NCBI RefSeq assembly: GCF_048544455.1
Contig: NC_133537.1
Location: 64,672,134 to 64,736,133 of the forward strand
Reading direction: 5' to 3'
Source: Silene latifolia
Lineage: Eukaryota > Streptophyta > Magnoliopsida > Caryophyllales > Caryophyllaceae
DNA: 64,000 bases
Shown here piece by piece: positions 44,878 to 56,928 of this stretch. Made by a program: the position numbers and the translations under genes. Position 1 is the stretch's first letter. The number at the start of each line of letters is the position of its first letter. Below the pieces are notes generated by a model. The model saw nothing but the letters and a program-made list of their open reading frames with translations. It made no database searches and had not been told where the DNA came from.

Positions 44878-46682
44878 TGTTAGCACATTAATTCACGTGT
44901 TTTATCTACCTTCTAAACTCTTGTTAGTCCCAATTTTGAGTGCTTAAATCGCTAAAAAGCTCAACTTTCGGCTACTTTTACAAATCTTGTTCTCCGTTCT
45001 CTTTTTGACTATTTTCCGGGTTGACATATGTATATTTCAAGTCTACGGTACTCCTTTAGCTGCTTTCTTTATGTAGGTACCTTGGTGGACCAAGTTTTGG
45101 ACAAGGGAAAAGAAGAACGAAGCAATTTGCAAGTCAGACATGAAGTTTATAAGCTAGAAACACTAGTTAGAGTGTAAGATATGGTGCATAAGATGAGGGA
45201 CGTACCTCATCTTCCCGTTACGTACCTCATCCTGCTGATTTGGACCTATTCTTTGGTACTATTGAAGAAGATGTGGAGCGTAAGACAAGGGACGTACCTC
45301 ATCTGCCCGTAACGTACCTTAACTTACTGAGTTTTTTACCAACTTTTGATGTATAAGGAGAAGAGGAGGAGCGTAAGATGAGGTACGTACATCATCTTAC
45401 TCGTTTTCCCCCCTCATCTCTCTTTTGGGCTCAAATTTATAATGGACTATTATGGGGTCATATAAATACCCCAAATCCATATATTAAAACCCTAAGCTTC
45501 ATTTTATGCAAATTAGAGACAAAAACACAAGTATTTTCCTTTTTATTTTGGAGATCAAATCTTCATCTATTCTTCATATAATTCAAGATTAAGTTTTATT
45601 AATCAATTTTCTTCTTCCTTGTTCATTCACCTTTAATTGTTGGTATTTTCTCTTTTCTTTATCTTTCTTAGTTACTTGTTTGCATTTTATTTATTTCTTA
45701 GTTTGAATATTTACATTTCTTGTAGTAAAAGTTACCACCTTTAAGCTTGATTTCATTTTAATTATAGTTTAATTAGTTAATTATCATTATCTTAGTTATT
45801 AATTGCATGATTAATAGTAGAAATCAATTTTATAACATGTCAATTGCTAAAGTGTCAACCTTTATCATTTGTCTTAGTTTAATTAGCATGATTAGTGAGT
45901 AGTCACCCTTCTAAGGTCCGATTAGGCTCAAATGATGAGTTTATTTGGTGATTTGTCGCTTTTGACAAGTTGTGGTGTTATGGGTAATCGATTTTGGTTG
46001 GGTGATTTGAATTGACCCTTTGTTTTACCCTTCTCCAACCTTTTGAGGCTATCAATGGGAGTTGGGCCGATTTTGGGCTACCTAGGCTATCAATGGGAGT
46101 TGGGCTTATGGTAGTGGATACCGGTATACTCGGGCTATCAACTCTAGGCGGGTTATTCACGGGAGTGAGACCCATCTAAAGAGACTTAACCAATTGACTA
46201 AGGAATTCCATCCATGGGAGTGGGGAAGGACTTAGTTGGGACTTATTGTTGACCTTAATTCCTTGGGCTCAGTCTTGGTCATCCATGGAAGTGGGACCTT
46301 AACCCGACTCAAGAGGCTACCTACACTCGGGAGGGTTGGGTGGTTAGTTTAGCTAGTATTATCCCTCTTGACCCCATGAACCCATTACTTGTAGATTGAC
46401 TAATTGCAACTATGACTCATTGCTAAGGGCTTGATCGGAGCCTAGGCCTTTCTCTAATTGATAAAGACCGTATTCATTGCTTGTTTCTTTATTTTAGAAT
46501 TTACTTAGTTTATTTACTTCTTGTTCATTAGACTAGTTGTTAGATAATATCAAAACTTCCATTTTATTAGACTTAGCTAAACCGTTGAATTATAACAATT
46601 AATACTCTACTTGCTCCTCGTGGAGTGGATCCCCAAGTGCTATAACAAACCGTGCGCTTGCGGTTATTTTAAAACTCCATCA
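44878..46682 (+). repeat. ATHC 5' LTR
   Basis: 1805 bp, TGTTAGCAC...CATCA. TATA box TATAAATACCCC at 45471. Upstream words built on cgtacctcatc are at 45201/45221 and 45293/45313 (20 bp apart). Near 45373-45400 gtaagatga and tcatcttac form an inverted repeat around cgtac. The region 45900-46400 has repeated (at)gggagtggg words. Confidence 0.85.
45190..45478 (+). promoter_or_regulatory. ATHC LTR promoter: cgtacctcatc array and TATA box
   Basis: Word pairs 20 bp apart, each preceded by a partial reverse complement (gatgaggga or gtaagacaagg), so each unit is palindromic. The array ends about 60 bp upstream of TATAAATACCCC (45471-45482). Confidence 0.55.
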
Positions 46683-46688
46683 AGTTTT

Positions 46689-46706
46689 TGGCGCCGTTGC
46701 CGGGGA
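46689..46706 (+). promoter_or_regulatory. ATHC primer binding site, tRNA-Asp
   Basis: tggcgccgttgccgggga is a perfect 18-nt match to the tRNA-Asp 3'-end complement, 6 nt after the LTR end. Confidence 0.93.
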
Positions 46707-46798
46707 GCAAAGGCTAGATATTAATCGTTTTATTCTAGTTTAGACTAATTCCTTATTTGTTACTAATCCCTTTCTGAGTGTTGTAGGTTCTTCTTTGC

Positions 46799-48207
46799 AT
46801 GGTTAGGAGGAACCGAAGAGGTCCACCACTCGAGATTGACCTCGAAATTGAAGCAACCTCTAGAAGACTTAAATCATTACGAAAAAGGGGTTTGATAGAA
46901 GCATAAAGTTCAAGTGTTGAAGAACCTTTAATAGTGGAAGGTGAATTAGAAGAATCAGGTAATCAAGAATTCTTTGAGAATACTTTTGGGACACCCGAAG
47001 AAGTAGTTATGGTCGCGGTTCCTATGAGAGACAATTTGGCTCTAAAAACAATAGTCAACCCGACTACTGTAAAGCCACCAATTCAAGCTAACAACTTTGA
47101 AGTGAAGGGTACATTATTGCAGCTAGTCCAAGGGAATCAATTTGGGGGAGGTCCAACCGAAAACCCAAATGAGCATATCAATGACTTTTTGGATAGTTGT
47201 GAGATGTAAAAAGCCAATGGAGTTTCGGATGATGCCATCCGCCTTAGGATATTCCCTTAATCTTTGAGGGGAAGTGCTAAGGAGTGGCTCAAGAGTTTTG
47301 AACCTGATTCTCTAAGGGCATGGAATGATGTCTCAAAAGCTTTCTTGAACAAATAATTCCCGCCTCAAAGAACGGCAAAGATCAAAAGTGAGCTTCAAGG
47401 CTTCACTCAACTAGATGATGAAACCCTCTACAAGGCATGGGAAAGGTACAAGGCCCTTCAAAGGTTGTGTCCTCATCATGGGATTGGTGAGGATGATCTC
47501 ATTAACAACTTTTACGAGGGATTGCATAATGATATGAAGATGAACCTAGATTCTGGTTCGGGGAAAGGGGCACTCGACAAGATTGATCACAAGACGGCAA
47601 AAGAGTTGATTGAGGAGATGGCGTCTCGAACTTTCCATTGGAACAATGACCGTTATTAAAGGAAAGGAAAGGCAAGTGTTGAGTCGGTAAATAACATGGA
47701 GGTCAAGGGATTGATAGAGGAGCTTAAGCAACAAGTTGCATTGTTGAGTTCTAATACACCCAACAATTCTTCACCAAGAGCCCATGTTTATAGTTGTGAA
47801 TTTTGCGGAGATCAAGAGCATACACCAAATGAGTGCCCTTTGATGGTGGGAGATGTGAGTTGCATGGAACAAGTGAATGGAGTATGGGAGTCTAGTTCGG
47901 CTAAACAAGCTTTTAACAATAACCACTATCACCCCAGAATGAGAGCCGACCCGAATTTTTCCTATGGTTCTCAAAATGTAAAAAACCCCACTTTCCAAAC
48001 AAAATCACAAAACCCACCAAACTTCCAAGACAACAAACAAAATCAACCCTTTAACGAAGGTCCACCGAGTTTTCAAGGAAGAACTTTTCAACCAAGGCCA
48101 CCATTCCAACCACTCAACCAACCTACACAACAACCTTTCCAACAAGCACCTCAACAACCATTCCAACAATCTACTCCACCTAAGTCAAATATGGAGCTCA
48201 TGATGGA
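46799..48207 (+). pseudogene. gag: ATHC Gag with five in-frame TAA stops
   Basis: Starts MVRRNRRGPPLEID. A single frame runs for the whole length with stops only, no frameshifts: TAA at 46904, 47207, 47258, 47354 and 47657. The Gag core (FGGGPTENPNEHI, GSAKEWLKSF, YKAWERYK, LCPHHGIGEDD) and an intact CCHC knuckle (CEFCGDQEHTPNEC) are present, then a Pro/Gln/Asn-rich tail. Cut at 48207 by the LTR6 insertion. Confidence 0.88.
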
Positions 48208-49160
48208 TGATAGGCTATCGCACACCTATGAAAAAATAAATACCATAGACACAAATGAATGTAGTACGTAAGGGTCGAATCCACAGAGAGACGGTAGTTG
48301 TTAATTAGTTGTTATGGAGTGAATTTTATCAAGGTCGGTTTATCGGTTGTTGGTTGGTTGGTTGGATAATGAAAGAAAACAATAATAATAATAAAGAAAT
48401 AGTCTAGGGAGGTCGGGTTACACATGAAAATTATGTAAATGCTCAAATTAAACATAGGAGTTGATAAATCGTTAATTGTTTAGGCTTAGAGACACCCACC
48501 TCTCGATATTAGTGTCAAGCATAGACCGGGTCCTAGAGAAACTCTCGTTTATGACTAGGTCATCCTACTACACATGCTTAGTCTAATCCGATACCGTGCC
48601 TCTCGACTTATAGAACGAATTAACAAACTTAATCTATGAATAAGGCCTTTAAACAAAGATTAAACGTGACGATACAAACATGTGATAGAAACAATGAAAC
48701 GATATTATAACATTCTAGTTCAACAATTCCAAGAACTACTTATGCATGGTTTCCCTTATTCCCTAGACAATTGAATTACTTATGCATAATAAAAACTAAT
48801 CTAATGACATATGAAATGATAAAGATAAACATACTAACTAGTGATAGAAAAGACTAAAGAATAACAAAATAATACTAGAAATGAAATTACCTTGACAATG
48901 GAAATAGAACTTGAATATAGAAGAACAAAAACTTGAGATGGAAATTGTAAATGAACTTGTAATATAAATTGAAATGCGTAAAGAAATTGTTTATAACATA
49001 AAGGAAATGATAAAGGGAAACCTAATCTAAACTAAACTATAAAATAAAATAAGAGTATAAAAGTGGTGTAGAAAGTATGTAAGAAGTGTATAAGAGGTGC
49101 CCTTTAGGTCCCGGATCAACACCCTTTATATAGGGGTGAAGGGAGAAACGTAAGCAATTA
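48208..49160 (-). repeat. LTR6: partial Athila-type LTR related to the ATH5 LTR
   Basis: Starts tgataggctatcgcacacctatg, parallel to the ATH5 LTR start at 57729, and shares the gacacccacc...accgggtcctagagaaactctcg block (48489-48547 against 58022-58078). Minus-strand TATA box in 49128-49138. Similarity fades near 49160, so the right boundary is uncertain. Confidence 0.75.
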
Positions 49161-49225
49161 AGAGAGTATAAAAGTGGTGTAGAAAGTATGTAAGAAGAGT
49201 ATAAAAGTGGTGTAGAAAGTATGTT
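49051..49225. repeat. Direct repeats of a tataaaagtggtgtag block
   Basis: The block agtataaaagtggtgtagaa recurs near 49052, 49165 and 49200. The first is inside LTR6, the others at or beyond its apparent end, so the junction region has been duplicated or rearranged. Confidence 0.6.
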
Positions 49226-49342
49226 GGCATGTTAAGTGTTTATTATGTGGCTTTCAAGGCTAGTGACATATCGTATGTATATATTGGTAGAAAAGAATGT
49301 GTAGAGTATGTTCACGAATAGCAGTAGCTCGTTTTTCGCATG

Positions 49343-49641
49343 ACACGGCCGAGCAGGGCGGACTCGACCGAGTACCCTGTACTCGGCTGAGTAACCAAGC
49401 ACTCGACCGAGTGTTGTTTGAGGTGTGCGTAGCAGTAGCTAGTGGTTGTGTCAGCTTGACCTAATATTAGAGCATACTCGACCGAGTAGAGCATACTCAA
49501 CCGAGTATCACCTATACTCGACCGAGTATGTTTTCTGAGTATTTGACGTTTTCTTCTGGAGTGGAAAACTTGACCGAGTACTAGTGGTACTCGACCGAGT
49601 AGTCCATACTCGACCGAGTATTATATTATACTCGGCCGAGT
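49343..49641 (+). repeat. actcgaccgagt array upstream of plus-strand chromovirus gag
   Basis: Copies start at 49362, 49381, 49401, 49476, 49495, 49516, 49568, 49589, 49608 and 49630 (most steps 19-22 bp). This is the same word, in the same coding-strand orientation and leader position, as in TEK-. Confidence 0.8.
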
Positions 49642-49683
49642 GCTTCTTTGGCGGAGGGTCGTTTATATTTTGAGCCGTAGGCT

Positions 49684-51056
49684 TTGTGCTTACGTTTCCT
49701 TGCTTCTTATCAGCTCAAAATTCCACCAAAGAGATCAGCCGCGTATATCCAACCAACTGAGATGTCCATGGATGAGGTAGCCCGTATGATCGAGCAGCAG
49801 GATGCACTCCTTGAGGCTCTTAAGAATGTGGGTAAGGGGACGGAGAAACCGGTGGATGCTACCCACCTGAGCACTATCATCGCCCGCTTCAACCCACCTA
49901 CTTACGAGGGCATTGGGGAACCTAAGCTGCTCGACAACTGGCATCGTGAGATGGAGAGTCTCTTAGAGGTTGTTAAGTGCCCACCGGAGTTGGACGTTGA
50001 GCAGGCAGCGTACTATTTGAGGGGTGAAGCTGCAGTGTGGTGGCAGAACGTGAAGGAGGATGCCCGAGCTTTTTACAGGGAGGAGGAGGACGGTGTTATA
50101 CCATGGTCGGGCTTAAAGAGCGCCATGAGAGAACAATTTGTGCCGTAACATATCCGTCACAAGTTGAGATCCGAGTTTGATTCTTTCACCATGACTAACG
50201 ACATGACGGTGACGGAGTACTACCACCGGTTCCTTGAGTTATCACGTTATACGGAGGACATGCAGCTGGGGAAGCGGGGTTTAGCTCTTTGTTTTGAGAG
50301 GGGGTTGGCACCCAAGATCATGAACAGGTTACCAGCCGGGGTTATCACCAATCTGAAGGACGTGTACTTAAGGGTCGGGCAAGCGGAGAGGTTAGTGGAT
50401 TTATCCAAAGAGGCTGCGGAGAGGACCACCACCGAAAAGAGGAAAGCGAAAAGCGAGAGTGGCAATCAGTCGAGCCACAAGAAAGGCAATTATGGCTAGT
50501 CTAGAGCCTTTTCTGGAGGATCTGGGTTTTCTGGGGTATCTCGAGCTTGGGGAAGAGGTGGAGGTCGGAGTGTTAGTGATAACTCCAACCTCACTTTCTT
50601 CCATTGTGGAGGTATAGGCCATAAGAAGTACGACTGTACCAGTGCCAGAGTTGGAGGGGCGTCGAGGGCTTATCAGGGAATTTTTCTCAGGGTCCGAGTC
50701 AGAGATTTGCCAGCAACAGGCCATCTGGGTCGTGGGGTAACCGTGGAGGGCAGAACAACAATGGCGGTTTCAACTGCAATAGTGGAGGATCTTACCAGCG
50801 CCCGACCAACAGTGTGACTCAGAACTCGGCAGATAAGCCGAGTAATTTTAACACCTCGGTCCAGGGTGGAGGCCAGAAAAGCAGCGGGAAGCTCTTTATG
50901 ATGGACAAGCAAGAAGCTGAGAATGATGCTCATGTAGTTACCGGTACCTTTCTTGTTCATAATACACCATCTTTTGTTTTGTTTGACTCAGGAGCAATAC
51001 ACTCTTTTGTGTCTAGAGGCCATGCTTTGTCTATGGGTTTGGGGGAGTTTGAGCTT
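49684..51056 (+). pseudogene. gag: Truncated chromovirus Gag-protease (TEK+)
   Basis: Gag frame from about 49684 (KIPPKRSAAYIQPTEM, EQAAYYLRGEAAVWWQN) with in-frame stops TAA 50146 and TAG 50497. The Gag continues with MTVTEYYHRFLELSRY. The zinc knuckle FHCGGIGHKKYDC has lost its first Cys (Phe instead). A frameshift near 50800 leads to the protease active site VLFDSGAIHSFVS (50814-51056). It has no visible LTR or primer site on the left and is cut at 51056. Related to TEK- but opposite in strand. Confidence 0.87.
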
Positions 51057-52581
51057 TGATGCATGCATTTTATATAGACTTATTGTACCATATTTGCATG
51101 CATCGCTATGCATTTTGTGTAGTGTTTAGCTACAAATGTCCCCTGAATTGTCTACTTTGGTTTCTCTTGTCTTATTTGCAGGAATGAACCAAAGAGAAGC
51201 GGAATCAAGCTTAAAACATGTCCCTATGCATGCATTTAGGAGATGAGTTGAGTCAGAGCTTGGAGACTACTAATTGTGATGCGCAAAGAAGTAAGATAGC
51301 TAGGCGAGCAAAGGAAGAACTTCAAAATACTAGTGCCTACTTTGAAGAGCCATATCTCGAGTTCTACAACATATTTTCAAGTGATTCCAATTGGAGATGA
51401 AACTTGACCTCTTAGCTTTCCAACGCCACCGGAAACGCTCTGTTTTCCCAAGTAACGAAGAAATGGCGGTCGTTTGAAGTTCATAAAAAAATGGTTTGAA
51501 ATATTTGAAATGGTAAAAACCGATTACAAATATGAAAAGAAAATAAAGGGGAAGAAGAGACCAAACACGGTTGGGTTTAAGGTTGAGAGGGGCTTTAGGT
51601 GCGAGCCTGCTGCTACATAAGTAGCCCCTGCCTCAACTGAAAATCCGGTTTTGGCTCATTCAACCCATTTTTGGACCATGTTATGCATGTTTTAGCATGT
51701 TATAGTCATGAAACAAATGAAAAACATGATAGAAGAAGATTTTTACACCCCCATACTTACATGCTAGGCTTGAGACGAGAGACCGACGAAAGTGTATCAA
51801 CTTGTTTGGCCGGAAAACTCGGTTTGAAAACCGTTTTAGCAAAGTAATAGAGTGTTTTAAGTTTAGTGATGGTGTAGTGGTCGAGATGGTCGGTCAAGTG
51901 ATTTTATGCACGATGACGGTACCAAACAATGTGTAAGGCTTGTGTTTACGATCGGTAGGTCGTAAACACGTGTCGGTTTGTGACTTGAGAAGTCGAGTCT
52001 ATAATTTTAAGAGAGAGGTGAGGGGGCGGACGCTCGTGTAACTCTCAAATGGTGGCATTTGAGGGGTATTTATAGGAAAATGGGTGGTTGTGTGCGTTTT
52101 GAGCGACGTGGCCACATGGGCTGCTCGAAGCGGCGCGAGCCATTTCGCGCGTCTTCGAGGTGTCTTGTCACTATCACGCAAGTGCAATCATGATTTGTTC
52201 TATCCTATGTTTTGGATGAACTTGATTTGTACTTGACCGTTAAGGATTTCGGGAAACCTTAACATGGAAGTATTTGAAAAGTTTGTTTTTTGTGTTTGAC
52301 TCGGTTTGACTCGTTGTTGGAGTCGGGATTTGCATTTTGAGTCGATGTTTGGTCCGGTGTCAGTTTTGACACTAATTAGTGTCATTGTGACCCCGTCATC
52401 ATGCATTAAACACTCCAGGTAGTTTTAAAAGTTTTGAAATGTTTTATTTTGGAAATTGTTTTAAGTTTTTCGATGTATAGTTGTACAAAACTGTCGATCA
52501 AACGCCGCGATTCCTAAGCATGTTGTAGTCCGATAATCATCAGGTGTTTGTTAGAGACTCAACAGATACTGGGTATCTACA
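51057..52581 (-). repeat. Isolated LTR, same family as the left-edge LTR
   Basis: TGATGCATG...GGTATCTACA, 1525 bp. TATA box (minus, 52067-52074, TATAAATACCCC). About 50 bp upstream of it lies a strong inverted repeat ctcgaagcggcgcga/tcgcgcgtcttcgag (52124-52159). Flanks gagctt and atcaaa do not form a target duplication, and neither a primer site nor a polypurine tract adjoins. It may be a rearranged or composite LTR: the first few hundred bp also resemble Athila LTR starts. Confidence 0.55.
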
Positions 52582-53539
52582 ATCAAATACAATTATGATA
52601 ACCACTATCGATATCAAATATTGATGAAGTGGTACAACTATAACTAATGTCAATCATATAGAAATCTAGAGAAGAAGGAACCTTTTAGGTGTCACATACC
52701 CAACTTTCTTATTCTCCAATATGCTAGGGGTATCTTCTCTACTAATGTCATACATATTGATACTTGCAATGATATCGGTCGGGATTGGCATCGCATTTAG
52801 GTTTAGCGTTACTATTCACAATAGCTTAGCTTTAACGTTTGCCTTGAGCCAATTCCTTAACCAACCCATATTTCCTTCTTGAACCTCATCCTAATCTTAA
52901 CTATTAAGGCATATACATCCCTCTTAGAGCTGCCACTAACTTCTAAGAACTTTATGAAGTGATTGTGGTAATTGGTTAATCATGATTTCTGACAAATCAT
53001 ATTACCAATTCGTTCAAACGCTTAAACAATTTAAGTATGTGAAAACATTTATCTCATGAGCAATAAGATTATAGTATCGTTGTTGTAAATAAGATGTCAT
53101 TGCAAAATCAAAATGCTTTTGACTAAGCAAAATCCCAATTATACTCTTCACAAGAGACCCTTACAACGGACAATACGAGGATAAAAAAGAATTACAATTT
53201 TTTTTTTTCATTAGCTATGGCGGTAAAACGGAGAAAAAATTGAATAATCGGAAATAAAAAGTTACAGTATACTTTTAGAAAACTATTCTCATGTATAACG
53301 GTTTATCGATTCTATAAATTGAGGAGCGAATTGAATTCTAGTCATTGCGCGATATAAAAATAGTAATAACAGAGTAAGTGGGAAATTTAATATTCATCGT
53401 TAATTGATACTTGAAAAACAATTTTATCAAGTTTAAATACGCATTTATATAATGATCTCTCACCTAAATTATATAAATGATCCCGAGATCCGTCTCTATA
53501 TAAACCTCGGCCTGGTGACGCCAGACATAGGAGATCTAA
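52582..53539. other. Unassigned AT-rich sequence
   Basis: I recognise no gene, LTR boundary or repeat here on either strand. Possibly further copia-derived sequence belonging with the next feature. Confidence 0.4.
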
Positions 53540-54079
53540 ATAAATTCGGTGAGTCAACTCTTTGACTGATTCTACATTTAGAACTCTCGGTCGACAGATT
53601 TCAGGTAAATCCATCTCCTAGCCCCGGAATACAAAACTAGGGCCAGTGAAACCAGACATACAAATCTTGCAATTCCGTCGAGTCCAACCAACGTTTACGT
53701 GTGATAACATTTATTACCCTACTTACCCGACGTAAAAAGGTAACACCACGGTGAGCCGTACCTGCCCCCTAATGAAGAAGGGATTCATAGGTGTTACTAA
53801 TTGGAAGGGCTAGTCTCAATATTTAAACAATGTGAGAGAGCTTATCAATTTATTATCAATTCCTTTTAAGTGAACTAAAATGGCGAATTCTCGATAATTT
53901 TAATTGACAATAATCGAAAAAACGAATAAAAATGCATGTAATGGCGATTTAGCATAATGCATATAAAAATGTAAAAACAAATCCTAGTATGGCCTCCTAA
54001 TCTAGTTAATCTAATTAACTATTACAACTTCGGAAACCAACTTCTTGATCCCTTGAACTTCATTGGAACGCCTTCCAAT
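53540..54079 (-). repeat. Diverged remnant of a copia leader
   Basis: Co-linear with the nested copia leader (about 32190-32760). Shared blocks include cttacccgacgta, gaagaaggga, tctcaatNtttN, ttaagtgaac and tcctagtNtggcct, in the same order. Ends where the CACTA element begins. Confidence 0.65.
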
Positions 54080-54097
54080 CACTACGCCAAATAAGAC

Positions 54098-54650
54098 ATC
54101 CAATAACGGTCAAATAGTGCAATTACCGTTATTAAATAGAAACACGGAATCGTTATTGCAACGACTGTTGTTAAATATATACCACGGTTGTATGACCGTT
54201 ATATAACATCAATAACGGATCTATAATATTGTGATCACTACTCAAGAACCGTTATAAAACTGTTGTTAATTATGTTTATGGCAACGGGTATACTTTTAAG
54301 AAACCGTTATTAGATATTAATAACGGTTTCAAACCCGTTGTCCTAGTTTACTATTGACAACAGTTTAGTGGTTCCAAAACCGTTGTTAAATATTATCTAT
54401 GATAACGATTCATTTCGTTATCTTATTTAATTAAATGTCAATATTTAACAACGGTTTTATTGCGTGATAAACTGTTGTTATATTTATCAATTGATGAAAC
54501 TTTGACAACGGTTCTTCATAAATAAACCGTTGTTAACATTTTGAAGTCGACAACGGTTATCGTTCATTATCTTATATTTTTGGCGGTTTGAATGGGAGGG
54601 AAAAGATGTCAACGCTTATTTATCTAAATAAAACCGTTGTTTAAATTTTT
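54098..54650. repeat. CACTA subterminal repeats (accgttgtt/aacaacggt)
   Basis: About two dozen copies of a 9-10-bp word (accgttNtt and its reverse complement) in both orientations. In CACTA elements such subterminal words are binding sites for the element-encoded DNA-binding protein. Confidence 0.82.
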
Positions 54651-54659
54651 TTTTTTTAA

Positions 54660-54780
54660 ATGATTTTAGCTTGTTCTAGCAGCTGCTGAAATGCTATTTT
54701 TTCAGCAGCGTTTGTAGCAGCTGCTGGAATGCTATTTTTCAGCTGCTGCTGAAAATTGCATTCCAACAGCTGTGCACTGC
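54660..54780. repeat. Inverted and direct gcagctgctg repeats in CACTA
   Basis: Two units of agcagctgctgRaatgctattttt followed by cagcagc or cagctgctgctg, giving foldback potential; part of the element's non-coding end. Confidence 0.65.
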
Positions 54781-54957
54781 AAAAATTCAATCCTGCATCA
54801 AAATATTACACCCCGTGATAATTAAACCCAGTTTCAAAACAGTACAAACAGGATTATCAAAAGCCAAAACACAACTTCCTCAAAAAAACAAAAGAAGCCA
54901 ATACACAATGGCTCTATATATATACACACACATACACGTACATAAAGCATGAGCAAA

Positions 54958-56928
54958 CTATTGAGACTCCGCTAATGAAACAACATAACTGGCCCACATA
55001 TTTCTCATCTGATTGATGTCCTTTGACAAATATTCTGGGGCTTTGTTGAGTAATAGTGGAAACTACAATTCAAAATATATATAATCAAAATAGATATAAT
55101 ACATGGAAGTATACAGAATTGAACTCAATTTACATCTGAAATAGTTTTTAAATCACACTAACCCGTATAAGATTGGTAGAAAGTTTTCCGTCGATAACCT
55201 TCCACATGGAGTGACAAACGTAAAAGGCGCATTGTTTGTCGTCTGGTGCTTTAGGAGGCTATTATATAAATCACACACAAATCAGCTGAATTAGATAATC
55301 AACCTCTCGCATAAACATTAATTAAATGGTACGAGTAATTATTAAGAATACACTTACTATTGGCGTGATAAAATTGAGATCAGTGTTGCTTTCATATTTC
55401 CCCAATGGACATAATCTTTTTTTTGCTTCAAAAACATTAATTCATAAATATACACACATGCCATTATTATTTGCATATATATGGCTCAAGTTATACAATA
55501 ACATTATTGAAGGTTGTAAACTTACTCAGTTATCATCCTTACACAACTGTCAGAGTATTTGCCTTCGCGAGAGTCAATCCAGTACACTGTTTTTGTTTCC
55601 ACTTGGATTGCCAGTAGCACCCAATGCTTCCTTTTCATTTTGAGACGTTGAATTGTTAGTTCATTTACACGCATTTAAGCATGTTAATAATAAATTTATA
55701 GAACCGTGATTCATTACAATAATCACGTACTATACATACATATTCTCACTGTAGGGAGCAAGCCATAGTTTTTTGGACGACATTAACCGACGAGCGATAC
55801 TATTGATTTGTTCTTCGTATGAAATTCTGTTAACAGAGAACGCCTTAGGATTCAAGAATCTGTAGGCGTGACTAGGGAACTTCCACTCAGCGAACTGGTT
55901 ATTGAGGTACCTATTACGCCACGTGGAAAGAAGATTGTTATTGTACTTGATAATTTTAACAAACATCATTATTCGTAAATGGAAATGACTAAATAGTTAT
56001 ATTAATAAAATTTACTTCATCCAAATCAAAATGTGAACAGCATCTAAATTGTCAAGGTCGACAAATTCCATCAGTTGCTTCGGGTCCAGTATGGCTATAT
56101 CAGCTGTGCCCATAACTTCCTTTTCAAGGCTAATCATGACTACATCACCTGTAGGTGACCTCTTTACAGCCAGGTTGTGCAAAGCCTTCAGCGAAGCAGT
56201 TTTCATCTTTTTCTTATATTCACACGATTCATAATAAGAATCATAAGCAGGCTTGCCTGCAACAACTTTCGTTAACGTAGTAGTAATTGCTTTAGCTGCC
56301 ATCATGGCTTTGCTTAAGTTCTGCAAATGTAAAGATTAAAGTACTTACGATATGTTGATATTCGTACCCTAATATATTTAAAGAACAAGTGACCCCCTCA
56401 GTAAAGATTAACGTCTGTATATAGGTACCTCGGGGATAACAACATTGATGAGTTTGTCAGGCCATTGCACATAAGCGCTTAGGGCTTCTTTCAAATAAGT
56501 GACCCCCTCAGTAGAAAATGGTACTTTTACTTCCCCATACTCGTCTTTATATAATTGGGACACTTCCACTTTCCTGCAATTGTGATGAAGGAGTATACCA
56601 TGAACATTAACTTGCTGAAGTCGGTCGTTATTGAACACGTATCTCCCGGTAACAATAACTTTCTGTTTCCCGTGTAAATAGGAAAGACGACAAGCCACCT
56701 TACAATCGCCCTTCACGTCAGCTTTAATCAATTAGTATACATACATTCACTACCTTTAATAAATTTCCTAAGTAAAAAACGTGTATAATATGAATAATTA
56801 TAAACTAGCAGCTATTACCTTTTTCGGCGTTGAGAAAAACATATGATCATCAACTACCTCCACTTCATCCTGTGTCATGGCCTTCATGACATCCTCTTCC
56901 TCTTCAACTGCCTGATATCGATTCTCGG
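54958..56928 (-). pseudogene. Ulp1-like cysteine protease (peptidase C48) gene in CACTA, 5'-truncated
   Basis: Exons inferred by eye on the minus strand: 56928-56820 (acidic EEEEDVMKAM), about 56729-56430 (VKVPFSTEGVTYLKEAL, VQWPDKL), about 56321-56020, about 55968-55760 (FLNPKAFSVNRISYEEQI, LWLAPY). Then about 55640-55530 with HWVLLAIQVETKTVYWIDS (catalytic His and Asp region), about 55430-55350, and about 55262-55160 with DDKQCAFYVCHSMW (Gln-Cys). The last ends QMRNMWASYVVSLAESQ and a stop at 54958-54960. Several junctions have GT/AG borders. All C48 catalytic residues seem present. The 5' end is removed by the LTR at 56929. Confidence 0.68.

Larger units (their letters stand above)
44878..48207 (+). 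mobile_element. ATHC: Athila-type element, 5' part (LTR and gag)
   Basis: Complete 5' LTR, a perfect tRNA-Asp primer site and a gag that is cut at 48207 by LTR6. The protease and everything downstream are not seen in the window. Confidence 0.86.
54080..56928 (-). mobile_element. CACTA-type DNA transposon, partial
   Basis: Left terminus CACTACGCCAAATAAGAC at 54080, preceded by a possible 3-bp duplication aat (54077-54079). Dense subterminal repeats follow, then a multi-exon Ulp1-type gene on the minus strand, as found in many plant CACTA elements. The other terminus and the transposase are not visible: an Athila-type LTR cuts the element at 56929. Confidence 0.78.

Noticed and set aside
54958..56928. 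Host SUMO protease gene
   Set aside because: Gene lies next to a CACTA terminus and subterminal repeats and its 5' end is cut by an LTR; element-borne origin is more likely, although homology search was not possible.
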